Source: Pseudomonadota bacterium (GTDB taxonomy: Bacteria > Pseudomonadota > Alphaproteobacteria > Caulobacterales > Caulobacteraceae). From it: a DNA stretch of 43,332 bases. The notes under the pieces are model-generated. The model had not been told where the DNA came from. It did no database searches and was given only the letters and a program-made list of their open reading frames with translations. The position numbers and the translations under genes are program-made. The DNA lies in contig JAEYAO010000086.1 of the NCBI GenBank assembly GCA_023456105.1, positions 1-43,332 on the forward strand. The letters are read 5' to 3'. Shown piece by piece: positions 14,205 to 23,478 of this stretch (position 1 is the first letter of the stretch; the number at the start of each line of letters is the position of its first letter).

Positions 14205-15113
14205 ATGAAGCCTGCCCGCATCGCCGTCATCTGCGTCGCCGCCGTGTCCGCCATCGGGCTGGCGCTGGTGGTGCGCGCCATGGGATCGTCGTCGAACGAG
14301 CCGGCGGCGCCGGCCGCCGCCGCCCCGGTCGAGCAGCGCGCCATGACCCGCATTCTGGTCGCCGCCAAGGACATCCAGCCGGGCAAGCGCCTGACCGACG
14401 ACGACATGACCTGGAAGGACTGGCCCGCCGACGAGATCGACCCGTCCTTCATCATCGACGCTTCCGCCCCCAGCGTCCCGAAGGACGCGACGTCTGAAAA
14501 GAAGGTGGAGGGCGCGGTGGAAACCGTCGCTCGCGTCGCCAACGAGGCGGCCGGCAAGGGCCTGAAGTCCGACTACCTCGGTTCGGTTGTGCGCGAAACC
14601 ATTCTGGCGGGGGAGCCCATCGTCGGCCGCAAAATCGTGCGCGCCGGCGACAGCGGCTATCTGGCCGCCTACCTCGAACCCGGCATGCGCGCCATGGCGA
14701 TCGGCGTGACGGTGGAGACCGCCGCCGGCGGCTTTATCCTGCCTGGCGACCGGGTGGACGTGGTGCTGTCGCGCGAGAACGAGACCGGCGGCGACAATGC
14801 GCCGGGGCCGAAGTTCACCGCCACGACCGTGATGCGCAACCTCAAGGTCCTGGCCATCGACCAGCAGACGCGCGCCGGCGACGACGCCCAGGCCGTAGTC
14901 GGCGCGACCGCCACCCTGGAGGTCGGCCCGCAGGACGCCGAGGCCCTGGCGCTGTCCAAGGCGGAGGGCGACCTGTCGCTGGTGCTGCGGTCCTATGCCG
15001 ACAACGCGGGACCCTCCGGCCGCACCGGACGGATCACCGCGCCGGCCGCGGCGGCCTCACGCGCGGTCAAGGTTTATCGCGGCGGCGAGCCGCAAGTGGT
15101 GACGGTGCAATGA
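14205..15113 (+). CDS. cpaB: Flp pilus assembly protein CpaB
   Basis: A 302-residue periplasmic protein of the CpaB/RcpC family that works with the secretin. An uncleaved N-terminal membrane helix (about 5-24) anchors it. A SAF domain follows (about 48-70 and beyond, with VAAKDIQPGKRLTDDDM), then the RcpC domain with PGMRAMAIGVTVETAAGGFILPGDRVDVVLS, a strong family signature near 160-190. The ATG has GGAG 9 bases upstream. It begins the tight cpaBCDEF-tadBC run; its stop overlaps the cpaC start by four bases (ATGA). Confidence 0.95.
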   Translation: MKPARIAVICVAAVSAIGLALVVRAMGSSSNEPAAPAAAAPVEQRAMTRILVAAKDIQPGKRLTDDDMTWKDWPADEIDPSFIIDASAPSVPKDATSEKKVEGAVETVARVANEAAGKGLKSDYLGSVVRETILAGEPIVGRKIVRAGDSGYLAAYLEPGMRAMAIGVTVETAAGGFILPGDRVDVVLSRENETGGDNAPGPKFTATTVMRNLKVLAIDQQTRAGDDAQAVVGATATLEVGPQDAEALALSKAEGDLSLVLRSYADNAGPSGRTGRITAPAAAASRAVKVYRGGEPQVVTVQ

Positions 15114-16528
15114 GCCTTCGCATGATCCGATCCGCCGCGGTCTGCGCGCTGGCGCTGCTGTCGGCTGCTTCGCCCTCGATGACGCTGGCGCAGACCCGTG
15201 CGGCGGTGGCCATGGGATCGACCGCGCCGCAGATGATCAACCTGCCGCGTGGAACCTCCTTCGCCGTCGATCTGCCGGCCGACGCCCGAGACGTGATCGT
15301 GTCCAACCCGCAGGTGGCCGAGGCGATGCTGCATTCGCCGCGCCGCATCACGGTGATCGGCCTGCAGCCCGGCGAGACGGACGCCGTTTTCCTGGACGCC
15401 GCCGGCCGCGCCATCCTGACGCTGCGGGTGCGGGTCGACGCCGGCACCAGCGCGCTTCAGGACACCCTGGCGCGCGTCCTGCCCGGCGCGATGGTGCGCG
15501 CCGAGGCGGTGAACGACAGCGTCATCCTGACCGGCTCGGTTCTTAGCCCGGCGCAGTCGACCCAGGCCCAGACCATCGCGCGCGCCTTTGTCTCGGCGCC
15601 GGAGAAGGTGCTGAACATGCTGAACGTCGCCGGCTCCGACCAGGTGATGGTCAAGGCGCGGGTGATCGAGGTGCAGCGCTCGGCCGTGAAGCAGCTGGGC
15701 CTGGACGTCAGCGCCGTCCTGAACAGCGTAGGCGACGGCTTGAGCTTTGCGCAAAGCGCCACCTTTGGGGTCAACGGCGGCATTCTCGGCGGCGGCGCGC
15801 TGGGCTATGTGAACACGGGTTCCGACGGCTCGCTGACCAGCCGCCTGCAGGCGTTCGAGCGCACCGGCCTGCTGCGCACCCTGGCCGAGCCCAATCTCAC
15901 GTCCGTGAACGGCGAAAGCGCCGAGTTTCTGGCTGGGGGCGAGTTCCCGATCCCGGTCGGCGCCTCGGATGACGACGGCAGGACCAACATCTCCGTGGAG
16001 TTCAAGCCGTTCGGCGTGCGGCTGGCCTTCAGGCCGGTGGTGCTGTCGGAAGGCCGCATCTCGCTTCAGCTGTCGACCGAGGTGTCGGAGCTGACTACGG
16101 ACGGCGCCTTCACCCTGCAGCCCTCGGCCAACTCGGCGCTCGTCATTCCCGCGCTGAACGTGCGTCGCGCCTCCTCAACGGTGGAGCTGCCTTCGGGCGG
16201 GTCTCTGATGATCGCGGGCCTGTTGCGCGACGAGATGCGCCAGAACATCGACAAGCTGCCGGGCGCCGGCGACGTGCCGGTCCTGGGCGCCCTGTTCCGC
16301 TCTCGCGATTACACCTCCGGGCAGACCGAGTTGGTGATCATCGTGGAAGCCTACATTGTCTCGCCGACCGCGCCTGGCCGTCTTCAGACGCCGGCGGATG
16401 GACTGCGGATCGCCAACGACGCCCAGACCCTGCTGTTTGGCCAGCTGAACCAGCAATACGGCAGCCCGCCGCCCGCCGCCGATCCGGCCGCGGGTTGGCA
16501 GGGGCCGGTGGGCTATGTGATCGAATGA
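15110..16528 (+). CDS. cpaC: Outer-membrane secretin CpaC (RcpA)
   Basis: The 472-residue secretin that forms the outer-membrane channel for the Tad pilus. A signal peptide ends near TLAQ (about 27-30). The pilus N-terminal domain follows (INLPRGTSFAVDLPADARDVIVSNPQVAEAM, about 45-75), then a BON-like segment (about 110-160) and the secretin core from about 200 to 420, with LRTLAEPNLTSVNGESAEFLAGGEFPIP and VELPSGGSLMIAGLL as family signatures. The start overlaps the cpaB stop (ATGA) and the stop overlaps cpaD in the same way, so these genes are translationally coupled. Confidence 0.96.
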   Translation: MSLRMIRSAAVCALALLSAASPSMTLAQTRAAVAMGSTAPQMINLPRGTSFAVDLPADARDVIVSNPQVAEAMLHSPRRITVIGLQPGETDAVFLDAAGRAILTLRVRVDAGTSALQDTLARVLPGAMVRAEAVNDSVILTGSVLSPAQSTQAQTIARAFVSAPEKVLNMLNVAGSDQVMVKARVIEVQRSAVKQLGLDVSAVLNSVGDGLSFAQSATFGVNGGILGGGALGYVNTGSDGSLTSRLQAFERTGLLRTLAEPNLTSVNGESAEFLAGGEFPIPVGASDDDGRTNISVEFKPFGVRLAFRPVVLSEGRISLQLSTEVSELTTDGAFTLQPSANSALVIPALNVRRASSTVELPSGGSLMIAGLLRDEMRQNIDKLPGAGDVPVLGALFRSRDYTSGQTELVIIVEAYIVSPTAPGRLQTPADGLRIANDAQTLLFGQLNQQYGSPPPAADPAAGWQGPVGYVIE

Positions 16529-17229
16529 GGCGCGTCATGATGCACCGACCGAACCGCAGCCGAGCCTTGGGTGTCGTGGCGCTCGCCGGGGCCGCGACCT
16601 TGCTCGCCAGCTGCGCGACGCAGCCTGGTGAACCGGGCGCCGGCCAGCCGCTGACGCCGACCTCGCGCTATGTTCTGCAGGTCGAACCGGGCGTGGATCG
16701 GATCGCGCTGGCGGTTCGTCCGGACGGCGTGTCGCACAACCAGCATGCCGCCTTGACCGACCTGACTCAACGGTTCGCCATGAGCGGCGCGCCAAGGGTG
16801 ATTGTTGAGGCGCCGGGCGGCGAGGATCCCGCCGCGGCCGCCTTCGCCTGGGCGGCGCGCGACGCGGTGGCGGCGCTGGGCGTGCCGATGGACCGCATCG
16901 TGGTCGCCGCCTATGCCGCGCCTGATCCCCGGGCGCCCGTCCTGGTCGGTTTCGAAACCCTGCGCGCTCTTGTGCCCCAGTGCGCCGGTCGCATCGGCGA
17001 CCTGGCCCGCAATGCGAGCAACGAGCCGGACACCGGCTTCGGCTGCGCCGTCACCGCCAACATGGCGGCCCAGATCGCCAACCCGCGTGACATCGTGATC
17101 CCGCGCGACATGACGGCCCCCGACGCGCCGCGTCGGGCCACGGTGCTGGACGCCTACCGGATCGGAGAGGTGACGTCCGCCGAGCTGGAGCCGTTGGTGG
17201 AAGGTCGCATCTCCGAGGCGGTGGAATAG
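16525..17229 (+). CDS. cpaD: Pilus assembly lipoprotein CpaD
   Basis: A 234-residue CpaD-family protein, probably the lipoprotein that assists the secretin. The lipobox LLASC puts the lipidated Cys near residue 31. The start at 16525 is chosen because it overlaps the cpaC stop as ATGA and gives a compact signal; ATGs at 16537 and 16540 are possible. The C-terminal half has the family pattern with CAVTANMAAQIANPRDIVIPRDMTAPDAPRR, where FGCAVTANMAAQI is typical. It is followed 4 bases later by cpaE. Confidence 0.92.
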   Translation: MRRVMMHRPNRSRALGVVALAGAATLLASCATQPGEPGAGQPLTPTSRYVLQVEPGVDRIALAVRPDGVSHNQHAALTDLTQRFAMSGAPRVIVEAPGGEDPAAAAFAWAARDAVAALGVPMDRIVVAAYAAPDPRAPVLVGFETLRALVPQCAGRIGDLARNASNEPDTGFGCAVTANMAAQIANPRDIVIPRDMTAPDAPRRATVLDAYRIGEVTSAELEPLVEGRISEAVE

Positions 17230-17233
17230 GATC

Positions 17234-18757
17234 ATGAGCACCAGCAACGCCGCCCACAACGCCGCTCCGGGCTACGATTTCGACGACGAGTTCGAGCTGG
17301 AGTTCGGGGAAGCCCCCGTACCTGTCGCGGGGATGCAGCCCGTCGCGCCCGTCGCGCCGGTCCAGCCCGTGCTGCTGGAAGGCGACATCAATCCACGTGA
17401 GCCGCTGCCGATGACGGCCGTCGCTCCGGCGGCGAGCTTCAATCCGGTCGGCGACCTGATGGCCGGGGCGCAGTCGGCGCTGGCGCCAGTGATCGGCGAA
17501 GTGTCGGTGCCGCGCATCGCCATTCACGTCTTCGCAGAACGCCAGGACACGCTGGCGGCGGCCGAGCGGGCTGGTCAGGACCGTCGCCTGTCGCGCGCCA
17601 CCACCCAGATCCGGGTCGGCGGCGCGCCCGCCGCGGTGGAGGCCTATCAGCACGAACCGACCCCGCCGCTGATCATCGTCGAATGCCTGCAGGATCCGCA
17701 AACCCTGTTGTGGCAGGTGGATCAGCTGGCGAACGTCTGCGACGCGGGCACCAAGGTCATCGTGATCGGCCCGACCAACGACATCCTTTTGTTCCGCGAG
17801 CTGATGCGACGCGGCGTCAGCGAATATCTGGTGTCGCCGGTCCAGCCGCTGCAGCTGATCGGCGCGATCGGCGGCCTGTTCAACGACCCGGCCCAGCCCT
17901 TCGTCGGCCGCACCGTGGCCTTTGTGGGCGCGCGCGGCGGGGCGGGGGCCAGCGCGGTCGCGCACAACACCGCCTATGCGATCTCGGAGCGGATCGGCGC
18001 CAACACCGTCATCGTCGACTATGACCTGCCGTTCGGGACGGCGGGGCTGGACTTCAACCAGGATCCGCTGAACGGCGTGGCCGACGCGCTGGGTCAGCCC
18101 GACCGGCTGGACGCCACGCTGCTGGACCGGATGATGGTGCGCTGCACCGACAAGCTGAGCCTGTTCGCCGCGCCCGCGACGCTGGACGCCGACTGGGACA
18201 TCTCGCCGGACGCCTTCGAAGAGGTGACCACCCGCATCCGCTCCACCGCGCCGTTCGTGGTGCTGGACCTGCCGCACCTGTGGTCCGGCTGGATGCGCCG
18301 CACCCTGATCTCGGCGGACGAGGTGGTGGTGGTGGCGACGCCGGATCTGGCGTCCCTGCGCAACGCCAAGAACATGATCGACCTGATCAAGTCGAGCCGC
18401 CCCAACGACGCCCCGCCGCGCCTGGTGCTGAACCAGGTCGGCGTGCCGGGTCGGCCCGAGATACCGGCCAAGGACTTCGGCGCGGCCCTGGGCGTCCTGC
18501 CCAGCCTGGTGATCCCGTTCGACGCCAAGACTTTCGGCGCTGCGGCCAACAACGGCCAGATGATCCTGGACGCGGGGGCCAAGACCAAGTCGGCCGAGGC
18601 CTTCCAGACCCTGGCGCAGATCGTGTCGCGCCGTGAGCTGCCGGTTCAGACCAAGGGCAAGCCGGGCAAGTCCGCCGCCGCCCTGCCTGCGCCGGGCAAG
18701 GCCGCATCGGACAAGGCGTCCAAGTCGCTGTTCGCCGGCCTGTTCAAGAAGCGCTGA
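17234..18757 (+). CDS. cpaE: Pilus localisation ATPase CpaE (TadZ)
   Basis: A MinD/ParA-like protein of 507 residues that places the Tad machinery, at a cell pole in Caulobacter. An acidic, Pro-rich N-terminus (about 1-80) leads into a receiver-like domain (about 95-215) and then the ATPase domain (about 225-470). The deviant Walker A reads FVGARGGAGASAVAHN near 230-245, lacking the usual Lys residues, a known trait of TadZ-type proteins. DYDLPFGTAGLDFNQDP and VLDLPHLW correspond to the switch and Walker B strands. The Lys-rich C-terminus is probably flexible. It lies 4 bases before the GTG of cpaF. Confidence 0.94.
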   Translation: MSTSNAAHNAAPGYDFDDEFELEFGEAPVPVAGMQPVAPVAPVQPVLLEGDINPREPLPMTAVAPAASFNPVGDLMAGAQSALAPVIGEVSVPRIAIHVFAERQDTLAAAERAGQDRRLSRATTQIRVGGAPAAVEAYQHEPTPPLIIVECLQDPQTLLWQVDQLANVCDAGTKVIVIGPTNDILLFRELMRRGVSEYLVSPVQPLQLIGAIGGLFNDPAQPFVGRTVAFVGARGGAGASAVAHNTAYAISERIGANTVIVDYDLPFGTAGLDFNQDPLNGVADALGQPDRLDATLLDRMMVRCTDKLSLFAAPATLDADWDISPDAFEEVTTRIRSTAPFVVLDLPHLWSGWMRRTLISADEVVVVATPDLASLRNAKNMIDLIKSSRPNDAPPRLVLNQVGVPGRPEIPAKDFGAALGVLPSLVIPFDAKTFGAAANNGQMILDAGAKTKSAEAFQTLAQIVSRRELPVQTKGKPGKSAAALPAPGKAASDKASKSLFAGLFKKR

Positions 18758-18761
18758 CGCG

Positions 18762-20384
18762 GTGTTCGGCAAGCGCACAGGTCAGGCCGGCGCGACCATC
18801 GCGCCCCTCCGTCCGGCTCCCGCTCCGGCCCCTGCGTCCGGCGCGGCCGAGGTGATGACCTTGGCGCCGGCCGGCGCGGGCTTCGCCTCCCCCACGGGCG
18901 CGGTGCAGGGCTTCGCCCGTCCTGACGCAGACGCAGCCGCCTCCGCGGCCGCAAAGGCGACCGATCGGCTGGATGCGCTGGCGTCCAGACCGAAGCCGGC
19001 GCCGGAGGCCGCGCCGCGTCCGGCGGCTCCGGCCGCGGCGGGCCCCAAGCCGACCAAGGGCCTGGACCAGCTGAAGAAGGCCCAGGCCGTCGCCGAGATC
19101 GTCCGCGAACAGTCGGACTACTATCACGCCACGAAGACCACGATCTTCAACGCGCTGATGAACACCATCGACCTGGGACAGCTGGCGCAGCTGGACCAGA
19201 AGGCGGCGTCCGAGGAGATCCGCGACATCGTCGCCGAGCTGGTGGCGATCAAGAACGTCTCCATGTCGGTGGCCGAGCAGGAGAACCTGGTCCAGGACAT
19301 CGTCAACGACGTCCTGGGCTACGGGCCGCTGGAACCGCTGCTGGCGCGCGACGACATCGCCGACATCATGGTCAACGGCGCGGGCCGGGTGTTCATCGAG
19401 GTGGGCGGCAAGGTTCAGCTGACCAACGTCCGCTTCCGCGACAACGGCCAACTGATGAACATCTGCCAGCGGATCGTGTCGCAGGTCGGCCGCCGCGTGG
19501 ACGAAAGCAGCCCCATCTGCGACGCCCGCCTGCCGGACGGCTCGCGCGTCAACGTGATCGCGCCGCCGCTGGCGATCGACGGCCCCACGCTGACGATCCG
19601 GAAGTTCAAGAAAGACAAGCTGACCATGCGCAATCTGGTGGAGTACGCCTCCATCAGCCCCGAAGGCGCGCGCGTGCTGGGCGTCATCGGCGCGTCGCGA
19701 TGCAATCTGGTGATCTCGGGCGGCACGGGCTCGGGCAAGACGACGCTCCTGAACACCCTGACGGCCTTTATCGACCCCACCGAGCGGGTGATCACCTGCG
19801 AGGACGCGGCCGAACTGCAGCTGCAGCAGCCGCACGTGGTGCGCCTGGAGACGCGGCCGCCGAACCTGGAAGGCCAGGGCCAGATCACCATGCGCGACCT
19901 GGTCAAGAACTGCCTGCGGATGCGGCCCGAACGCATCATCGTCGGCGAAGTGCGCGGGCCCGAGGCTTTCGACCTCCTGCAGGCGATGAACACCGGCCAC
20001 GACGGCTCCATGGGCACGCTGCACGCCAACTCGCCGCGCGAGGCCATCAGCCGGATGGAGTCCATGATCACCATGGGCGGCTACGGCCTGCCGTCCAAGA
20101 CCATCCGCGAGATGATCGTGGGCTCGGTCGACGTGATCGTCCAGGCCGCGCGCCTGCGCGACGGCTCGCGCCGCATCACCCACATCACAGAGGTGGTGGG
20201 GCTGGAAGGCGACGTGATCGTGACCCAGGACCTGTTCGTCTACGAGATCACCGGCGAGGACGAGAACGGCCGCGTGCTGGGCCGGCACCGCTCCACCGGC
20301 ATCGCGCGCCCGCGCTTCTGGGACCGCGCGCGCTACTACGGGCTGGAGCGCGAGCTGGCCGATGCGCTCGACGCGGCGGAGTAA
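18762..20384 (+). CDS. cpaF: Pilus motor ATPase CpaF (TadA)
   Basis: A 540-residue secretion ATPase that powers Tad pilus extension and, in related systems, retraction. The GTG start at 18762 gives VFGKR, matching the Caulobacter CpaF N-terminus (MFGKR). An Ala/Pro-rich region (about 10-95) precedes the N-domain (about 100-290). Walker A GGTGSGKTTLL begins near residue 320; the Asp box ITCEDAAELQLQQPHVVRLETR, the Walker B region RPERIIVGEVRGPEA and the His box GSMGTLHANSPREA follow in order. It sits 4 bases after cpaE and 6 bases before tadB. Confidence 0.96.
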   Translation: MFGKRTGQAGATIAPLRPAPAPAPASGAAEVMTLAPAGAGFASPTGAVQGFARPDADAAASAAAKATDRLDALASRPKPAPEAAPRPAAPAAAGPKPTKGLDQLKKAQAVAEIVREQSDYYHATKTTIFNALMNTIDLGQLAQLDQKAASEEIRDIVAELVAIKNVSMSVAEQENLVQDIVNDVLGYGPLEPLLARDDIADIMVNGAGRVFIEVGGKVQLTNVRFRDNGQLMNICQRIVSQVGRRVDESSPICDARLPDGSRVNVIAPPLAIDGPTLTIRKFKKDKLTMRNLVEYASISPEGARVLGVIGASRCNLVISGGTGSGKTTLLNTLTAFIDPTERVITCEDAAELQLQQPHVVRLETRPPNLEGQGQITMRDLVKNCLRMRPERIIVGEVRGPEAFDLLQAMNTGHDGSMGTLHANSPREAISRMESMITMGGYGLPSKTIREMIVGSVDVIVQAARLRDGSRRITHITEVVGLEGDVIVTQDLFVYEITGEDENGRVLGRHRSTGIARPRFWDRARYYGLERELADALDAAE

Positions 20385-20390
20385 GGGCCC

Positions 20391-21368
20391 ATGCTTCCGA
20401 TACTCGCGGCGATCCTGGCCTTTGTGACCATCGGCAGCCTGGGCTGGGTGCTGGTGGGCGGCGATGACTCCTCGGCCAAGGCGGTGAAGCGCGCCGAAAG
20501 CTTCGGCGGCGGCAAGGCCAAGGAGGCGGCGGCTCGAAAGGCGGCGCTGGCCAATACGCCCGAGGCCCGCCGCAAGCAGATCATCGACCAGTTGCAGGAC
20601 GCCGAGCGCCGCCAGCGCAAGGCCCGCATGACGCTGGACGCGCGACTGAAGCACGCCGGCGTGTCGATGAACCCCAGGACCTTTTACCTGATCAGCGGCG
20701 GTGTCGGCTTGGTCATGGCTCTTCCTGCGCTGGTGCTGGGCCTCAACCTGTTTGTCGCCATCGGAATCGGGCTGGTGGTCGCCCTTGGCCTGCCACGCTG
20801 GATACTCGGCTTCATCGCCAAGGGGCGTTTAAAGAAGTTCTCCTTGGAGTTCCCGAACGCCGTGGACGTGATCGTGCGGGGCATCCGGTCGGGCCTACCG
20901 GTCCACGAGTGCTTCAAGATCATCGCGCGAGAGAGCCCGGCTCCGCTTGGCCCCGAGTTCCAGAAGCTGGTCGAAGGACTGGCTGTGGGCCTGACGCTGG
21001 AGCAGACGCTGGAACGCATGTCCGAGCGCATGCCGTCGCCGGAACTGCGCTTCTTCACCATCGTGATCGCCATTCAGCAGAAGACCGGCGGCAACCTGGC
21101 CGAGGCGCTGCACAACCTGTCCACCGTGCTGCGCGCCCGGCGGATGATGGGGGAGAAGATCAAGGCGATGTCGTCCGAGGCGCTGGCGTCGGCCGGAATC
21201 ATCGGCTCGCTGCCGCCGGTCGTCATGCTGCTCGTGACGCTGACCGCACCCGCCTACATGATGCTGATGTTCACCGACATGCGCGGGCAGGCCATGCTGC
21301 TGGCCGGCGTCACCTGGATGGGCATGGGCGTCTTCGTCATGAAGAAGATGATCGCGTTCAAGTTCTGA
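20391..21368 (+). CDS. tadB: Tad pilus inner-membrane platform protein TadB (CpaG)
   Basis: A 325-residue type II secretion F-domain protein. An N-terminal membrane helix (about 3-22) is followed by a basic, Ala-rich cytoplasmic stretch, two helices (about 103-140), the F domain (about 160-285, with FPNAVDVIVRGIRSGLPVHECFKIIARE) and two C-terminal helices. It forms the inner-membrane platform with TadC and contacts CpaF. GGAG lies 9 bases before the ATG. It is separated from tadC by 13 bases. Confidence 0.94.
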   Translation: MLPILAAILAFVTIGSLGWVLVGGDDSSAKAVKRAESFGGGKAKEAAARKAALANTPEARRKQIIDQLQDAERRQRKARMTLDARLKHAGVSMNPRTFYLISGGVGLVMALPALVLGLNLFVAIGIGLVVALGLPRWILGFIAKGRLKKFSLEFPNAVDVIVRGIRSGLPVHECFKIIARESPAPLGPEFQKLVEGLAVGLTLEQTLERMSERMPSPELRFFTIVIAIQQKTGGNLAEALHNLSTVLRARRMMGEKIKAMSSEALASAGIIGSLPPVVMLLVTLTAPAYMMLMFTDMRGQAMLLAGVTWMGMGVFVMKKMIAFKF

Positions 21369-21381
21369 TGGGAGCCGGAGC

Positions 21382-22356
21382 ATGAACGACCTCATCCAGG
21401 CGATCACCAATCCGCAGACGCTGCTGAGCATCGTCATAGGCGTGCTGGTGTTCTTCACCCTGCTGACGCTGCTCGGTTCGATGACCGGCGGCGCGGACCT
21501 GGACAAGCGGATGAAGGCGGTGTCGCAACGCCGGGACGAGCTGAAGCGGCGATCGCGCGCGGCGGTCGGCTCCAGCCAGGGCGGCCTTCGCCAGACGGAT
21601 GAGGGCTTCAAGAAGCGGGTTGTCGACAGGCTCGACCTGTCGCGCCTTCTGGAAGACCCCCAGGTGGCCGAGAAGATGATGCAGGCGGGGCTTCGCGGCC
21701 CCCGACCGCTGACGACCTTCTACTTCTTCCGCTTCGCCACCCCCTTTGTCTTTCTGACCATCGCGGGCCTGTACCTGTTCTTCGTCAACGACTTCGGCTT
21801 GCCGGTGATGTCGCGCGTGACGGGGGTGATGGCGGCGGCGGTGGCGGGGTTCTATGCGCCGAACATCTACCTTTCCAACCGCATCTCCAAGCGCAAGGCC
21901 TCGATCATGCAGGCGTTCCCGGACGCGCTGGACCTGATGCTGATCTGCGTCGAGGCCGGCATGTCGATCGAGGCCGCGATCCAGAAGGTCAGCCAGGAGA
22001 TCGGCGGTTCCTCCATCGATCTGGCGGAGGAGCTGTCGTTGCTCGCGGCCGAACTCAGCTACCTGCCGGATCGCCGCACGGCCTATGAGAACCTGGGAAG
22101 GCGCACCAACCATCCGGGCGTCAAGTCGGTGGCGACCGCCATGACCCAGGCCGAAAGCTACGGCACGCCGCTGGGCGCCGCGCTGCGGGTGATGGCCAAG
22201 GAGAACCGCGACCTGCGCCTGTCGGCCGCCGAGAAGAAGGCGGCCGCCCTGCCGGCCAAGCTGACCGTGCCGATGATCCTCTTCTTCCTGCCGGTGCTGT
22301 TTATCGTGATCCTGGGGCCGGCGATCATCAACATCCAGGACACCTTCGCGAAATAG
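21382..22356 (+). CDS. tadC: Tad pilus inner-membrane platform protein TadC (CpaH)
   Basis: A 324-residue partner of TadB with the same F-domain layout: an N-terminal helix (about 14-34), a charged cytoplasmic stretch, two central helices (about 115-160), the F domain (about 180-300, FPDALDLMLICVEAGMSIEAAIQKVSQE) and a C-terminal helix ending ILGPAIINIQDTFAK. The preferred start at 21382 follows GGAGCCGGAGC. It closes the rightward pilus run; a GC-rich hairpin without a T tract lies just after the stop (about 22358-22378). Confidence 0.94.
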   Translation: MNDLIQAITNPQTLLSIVIGVLVFFTLLTLLGSMTGGADLDKRMKAVSQRRDELKRRSRAAVGSSQGGLRQTDEGFKKRVVDRLDLSRLLEDPQVAEKMMQAGLRGPRPLTTFYFFRFATPFVFLTIAGLYLFFVNDFGLPVMSRVTGVMAAAVAGFYAPNIYLSNRISKRKASIMQAFPDALDLMLICVEAGMSIEAAIQKVSQEIGGSSIDLAEELSLLAAELSYLPDRRTAYENLGRRTNHPGVKSVATAMTQAESYGTPLGAALRVMAKENRDLRLSAAEKKAAALPAKLTVPMILFFLPVLFIVILGPAIINIQDTFAK

Positions 22357-22407
22357 GAAGGGCCGGGGCCGCTTCCGTCCCGCGCCGGATCATGCGATGG
22401 GCGGCGC

Positions 22408-23055
22408 GTGCCCGCTCCTCTCAAAGCCAAGACCCCGCGGCCCCTGCCGACCTTGACGCTGGAGACCCTGGCGGCCGAGGCCGTGGGCGGGCCGGTGTGC
22501 GGGGTGGACGAGGCGGGGCGCGGGCCCTGGGCCGGTCCGGTGTCCGCGGCGGCGGTGATCCTGAACCCCCGTGACCTGCCCGAAGGCGTCGACGACTCCA
22601 AGGCCCTGACGGCGCTGCGGCGCGAGGCGCTGGAGGGCGAGATCAAGGCTCGCGCCCTGGCGTGGGGCGTGGGCTTCGCCTCCGTGGAGGAAATCGCCGA
22701 GCTCAACATCCTGCAGGCGACGGGCCTGGCGATGTGCCGGGCGATCGAGGCGCTGGCGGTGCAGCCGGCCGCGGCCCTGGTCGACGGCAACTACCGCTTC
22801 AAGCTGCCGTGCGACGTGCGCACGGTGGTGGGCGGCGACGGGCTCAGCCTGTCGATCGCGGCGGCGTCGATCCTGGCCAAAACGGCGCGTGACCGCCTGA
22901 TGATCGAGCTGGACGGCGTCTATCCCGGCTACGGCTTCGCCAGCCACAAGGGCTACAACGCGCCGGTGCATCAGGCGGCGCTGAAGGCGATGGGACCGTG
23001 CCCGGCGCACCGCCGAAGCTGGTCGCCGATCCGCGCCTTGTTGGAAGAGGGCTGA
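22408..23055 (+). CDS. rnhB: Ribonuclease HII
   Basis: Cuts the RNA strand of RNA-DNA hybrids and removes single ribonucleotides from DNA. The 215-residue protein has the catalytic start motif GVDEAGRGPWAGPV (Asp and Glu, about 32-45), the DDSKALT segment near 62-68, DGNYRF with the third acidic residue near 126, and the SIAAASILAKTARDRLM helix with GYGFASHKGY downstream. The start is a GTG at 22408; it is 51 bases after tadC, and its N-terminus before residue 25 is unusually rich in Pro and Leu. It converges on a short leftward gene. Confidence 0.95.
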   Translation: MPAPLKAKTPRPLPTLTLETLAAEAVGGPVCGVDEAGRGPWAGPVSAAAVILNPRDLPEGVDDSKALTALRREALEGEIKARALAWGVGFASVEEIAELNILQATGLAMCRAIEALAVQPAAALVDGNYRFKLPCDVRTVVGGDGLSLSIAAASILAKTARDRLMIELDGVYPGYGFASHKGYNAPVHQAALKAMGPCPAHRRSWSPIRALLEEG

Positions 23056-23063
23056 GCGGCGGC

Positions 23064-23414
23064 TCAGATGTGCATGAACCCGCCCAGCAGCGCGCCCATC
23101 AGGGCCGCGATGGCGGCGCCGCCCATCATCAGCATCCAGCGCGGCGGGGGCGGCAGCTGGGGTTCGACGTCGATCTCCTCCACCGCCGCCGGCTCCGCCT
23201 CGACGCGGCGGCCGAAGTTGGCGGCCGTGTGGGTGAAGAGCCCGCGATCGTGGAAGGACGGCGGGATCGAGCGGGGGATTTCGGTCGCGCGCGGCGCCCA
23301 GGACCGCTCTTCGGCCGCGACATAGGCCTCGTGCCCGCGCGCCACGTCTATCCGCCTCAGACGGAGGTCTTCCGGGCGGGAAGAAAGATCGGGGCGTGCG
23401 ACGGGCGGTTGCAT
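23064..23414 (-). CDS. Hypothetical protein with C-terminal membrane anchor
   Basis: A 116-residue protein I do not recognise. It begins MQPPVARPDLSSRPEDLRLRRIDVARG, is hydrophilic and mixed-charge for about 90 residues, then acidic and Pro-rich (VEEIDVEPQLPPPPR), and ends in one hydrophobic helix (MLMMGGAAIAALMGALLGGFMHI). This is the layout of a tail-anchored inner-membrane protein. The ATG at 23414 is preferred over a longer frame because the extension overlaps the methyltransferase gene and has a different composition. It lies 64 bases downstream of the methyltransferase on the same strand. Confidence 0.65.
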   Translation of the reverse strand: MQPPVARPDLSSRPEDLRLRRIDVARGHEAYVAAEERSWAPRATEIPRSIPPSFHDRGLFTHTAANFGRRVEAEPAAVEEIDVEPQLPPPPRWMLMMGGAAIAALMGALLGGFMHI

Positions 23415-23478
23415 ACCGGTGCTAACGAGGCCGATCGTGGAGAGTTCCCGGCTCCGCTTCTTAAGAAAAATCAACGAA

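Noticed and set aside
17051..20654. Two very long minus-strand frames across cpaE, cpaF and tadB
   Set aside because: They mirror the codon bias of the well-supported pilus genes and are rich in His, Arg and Asp with no recognisable fold.
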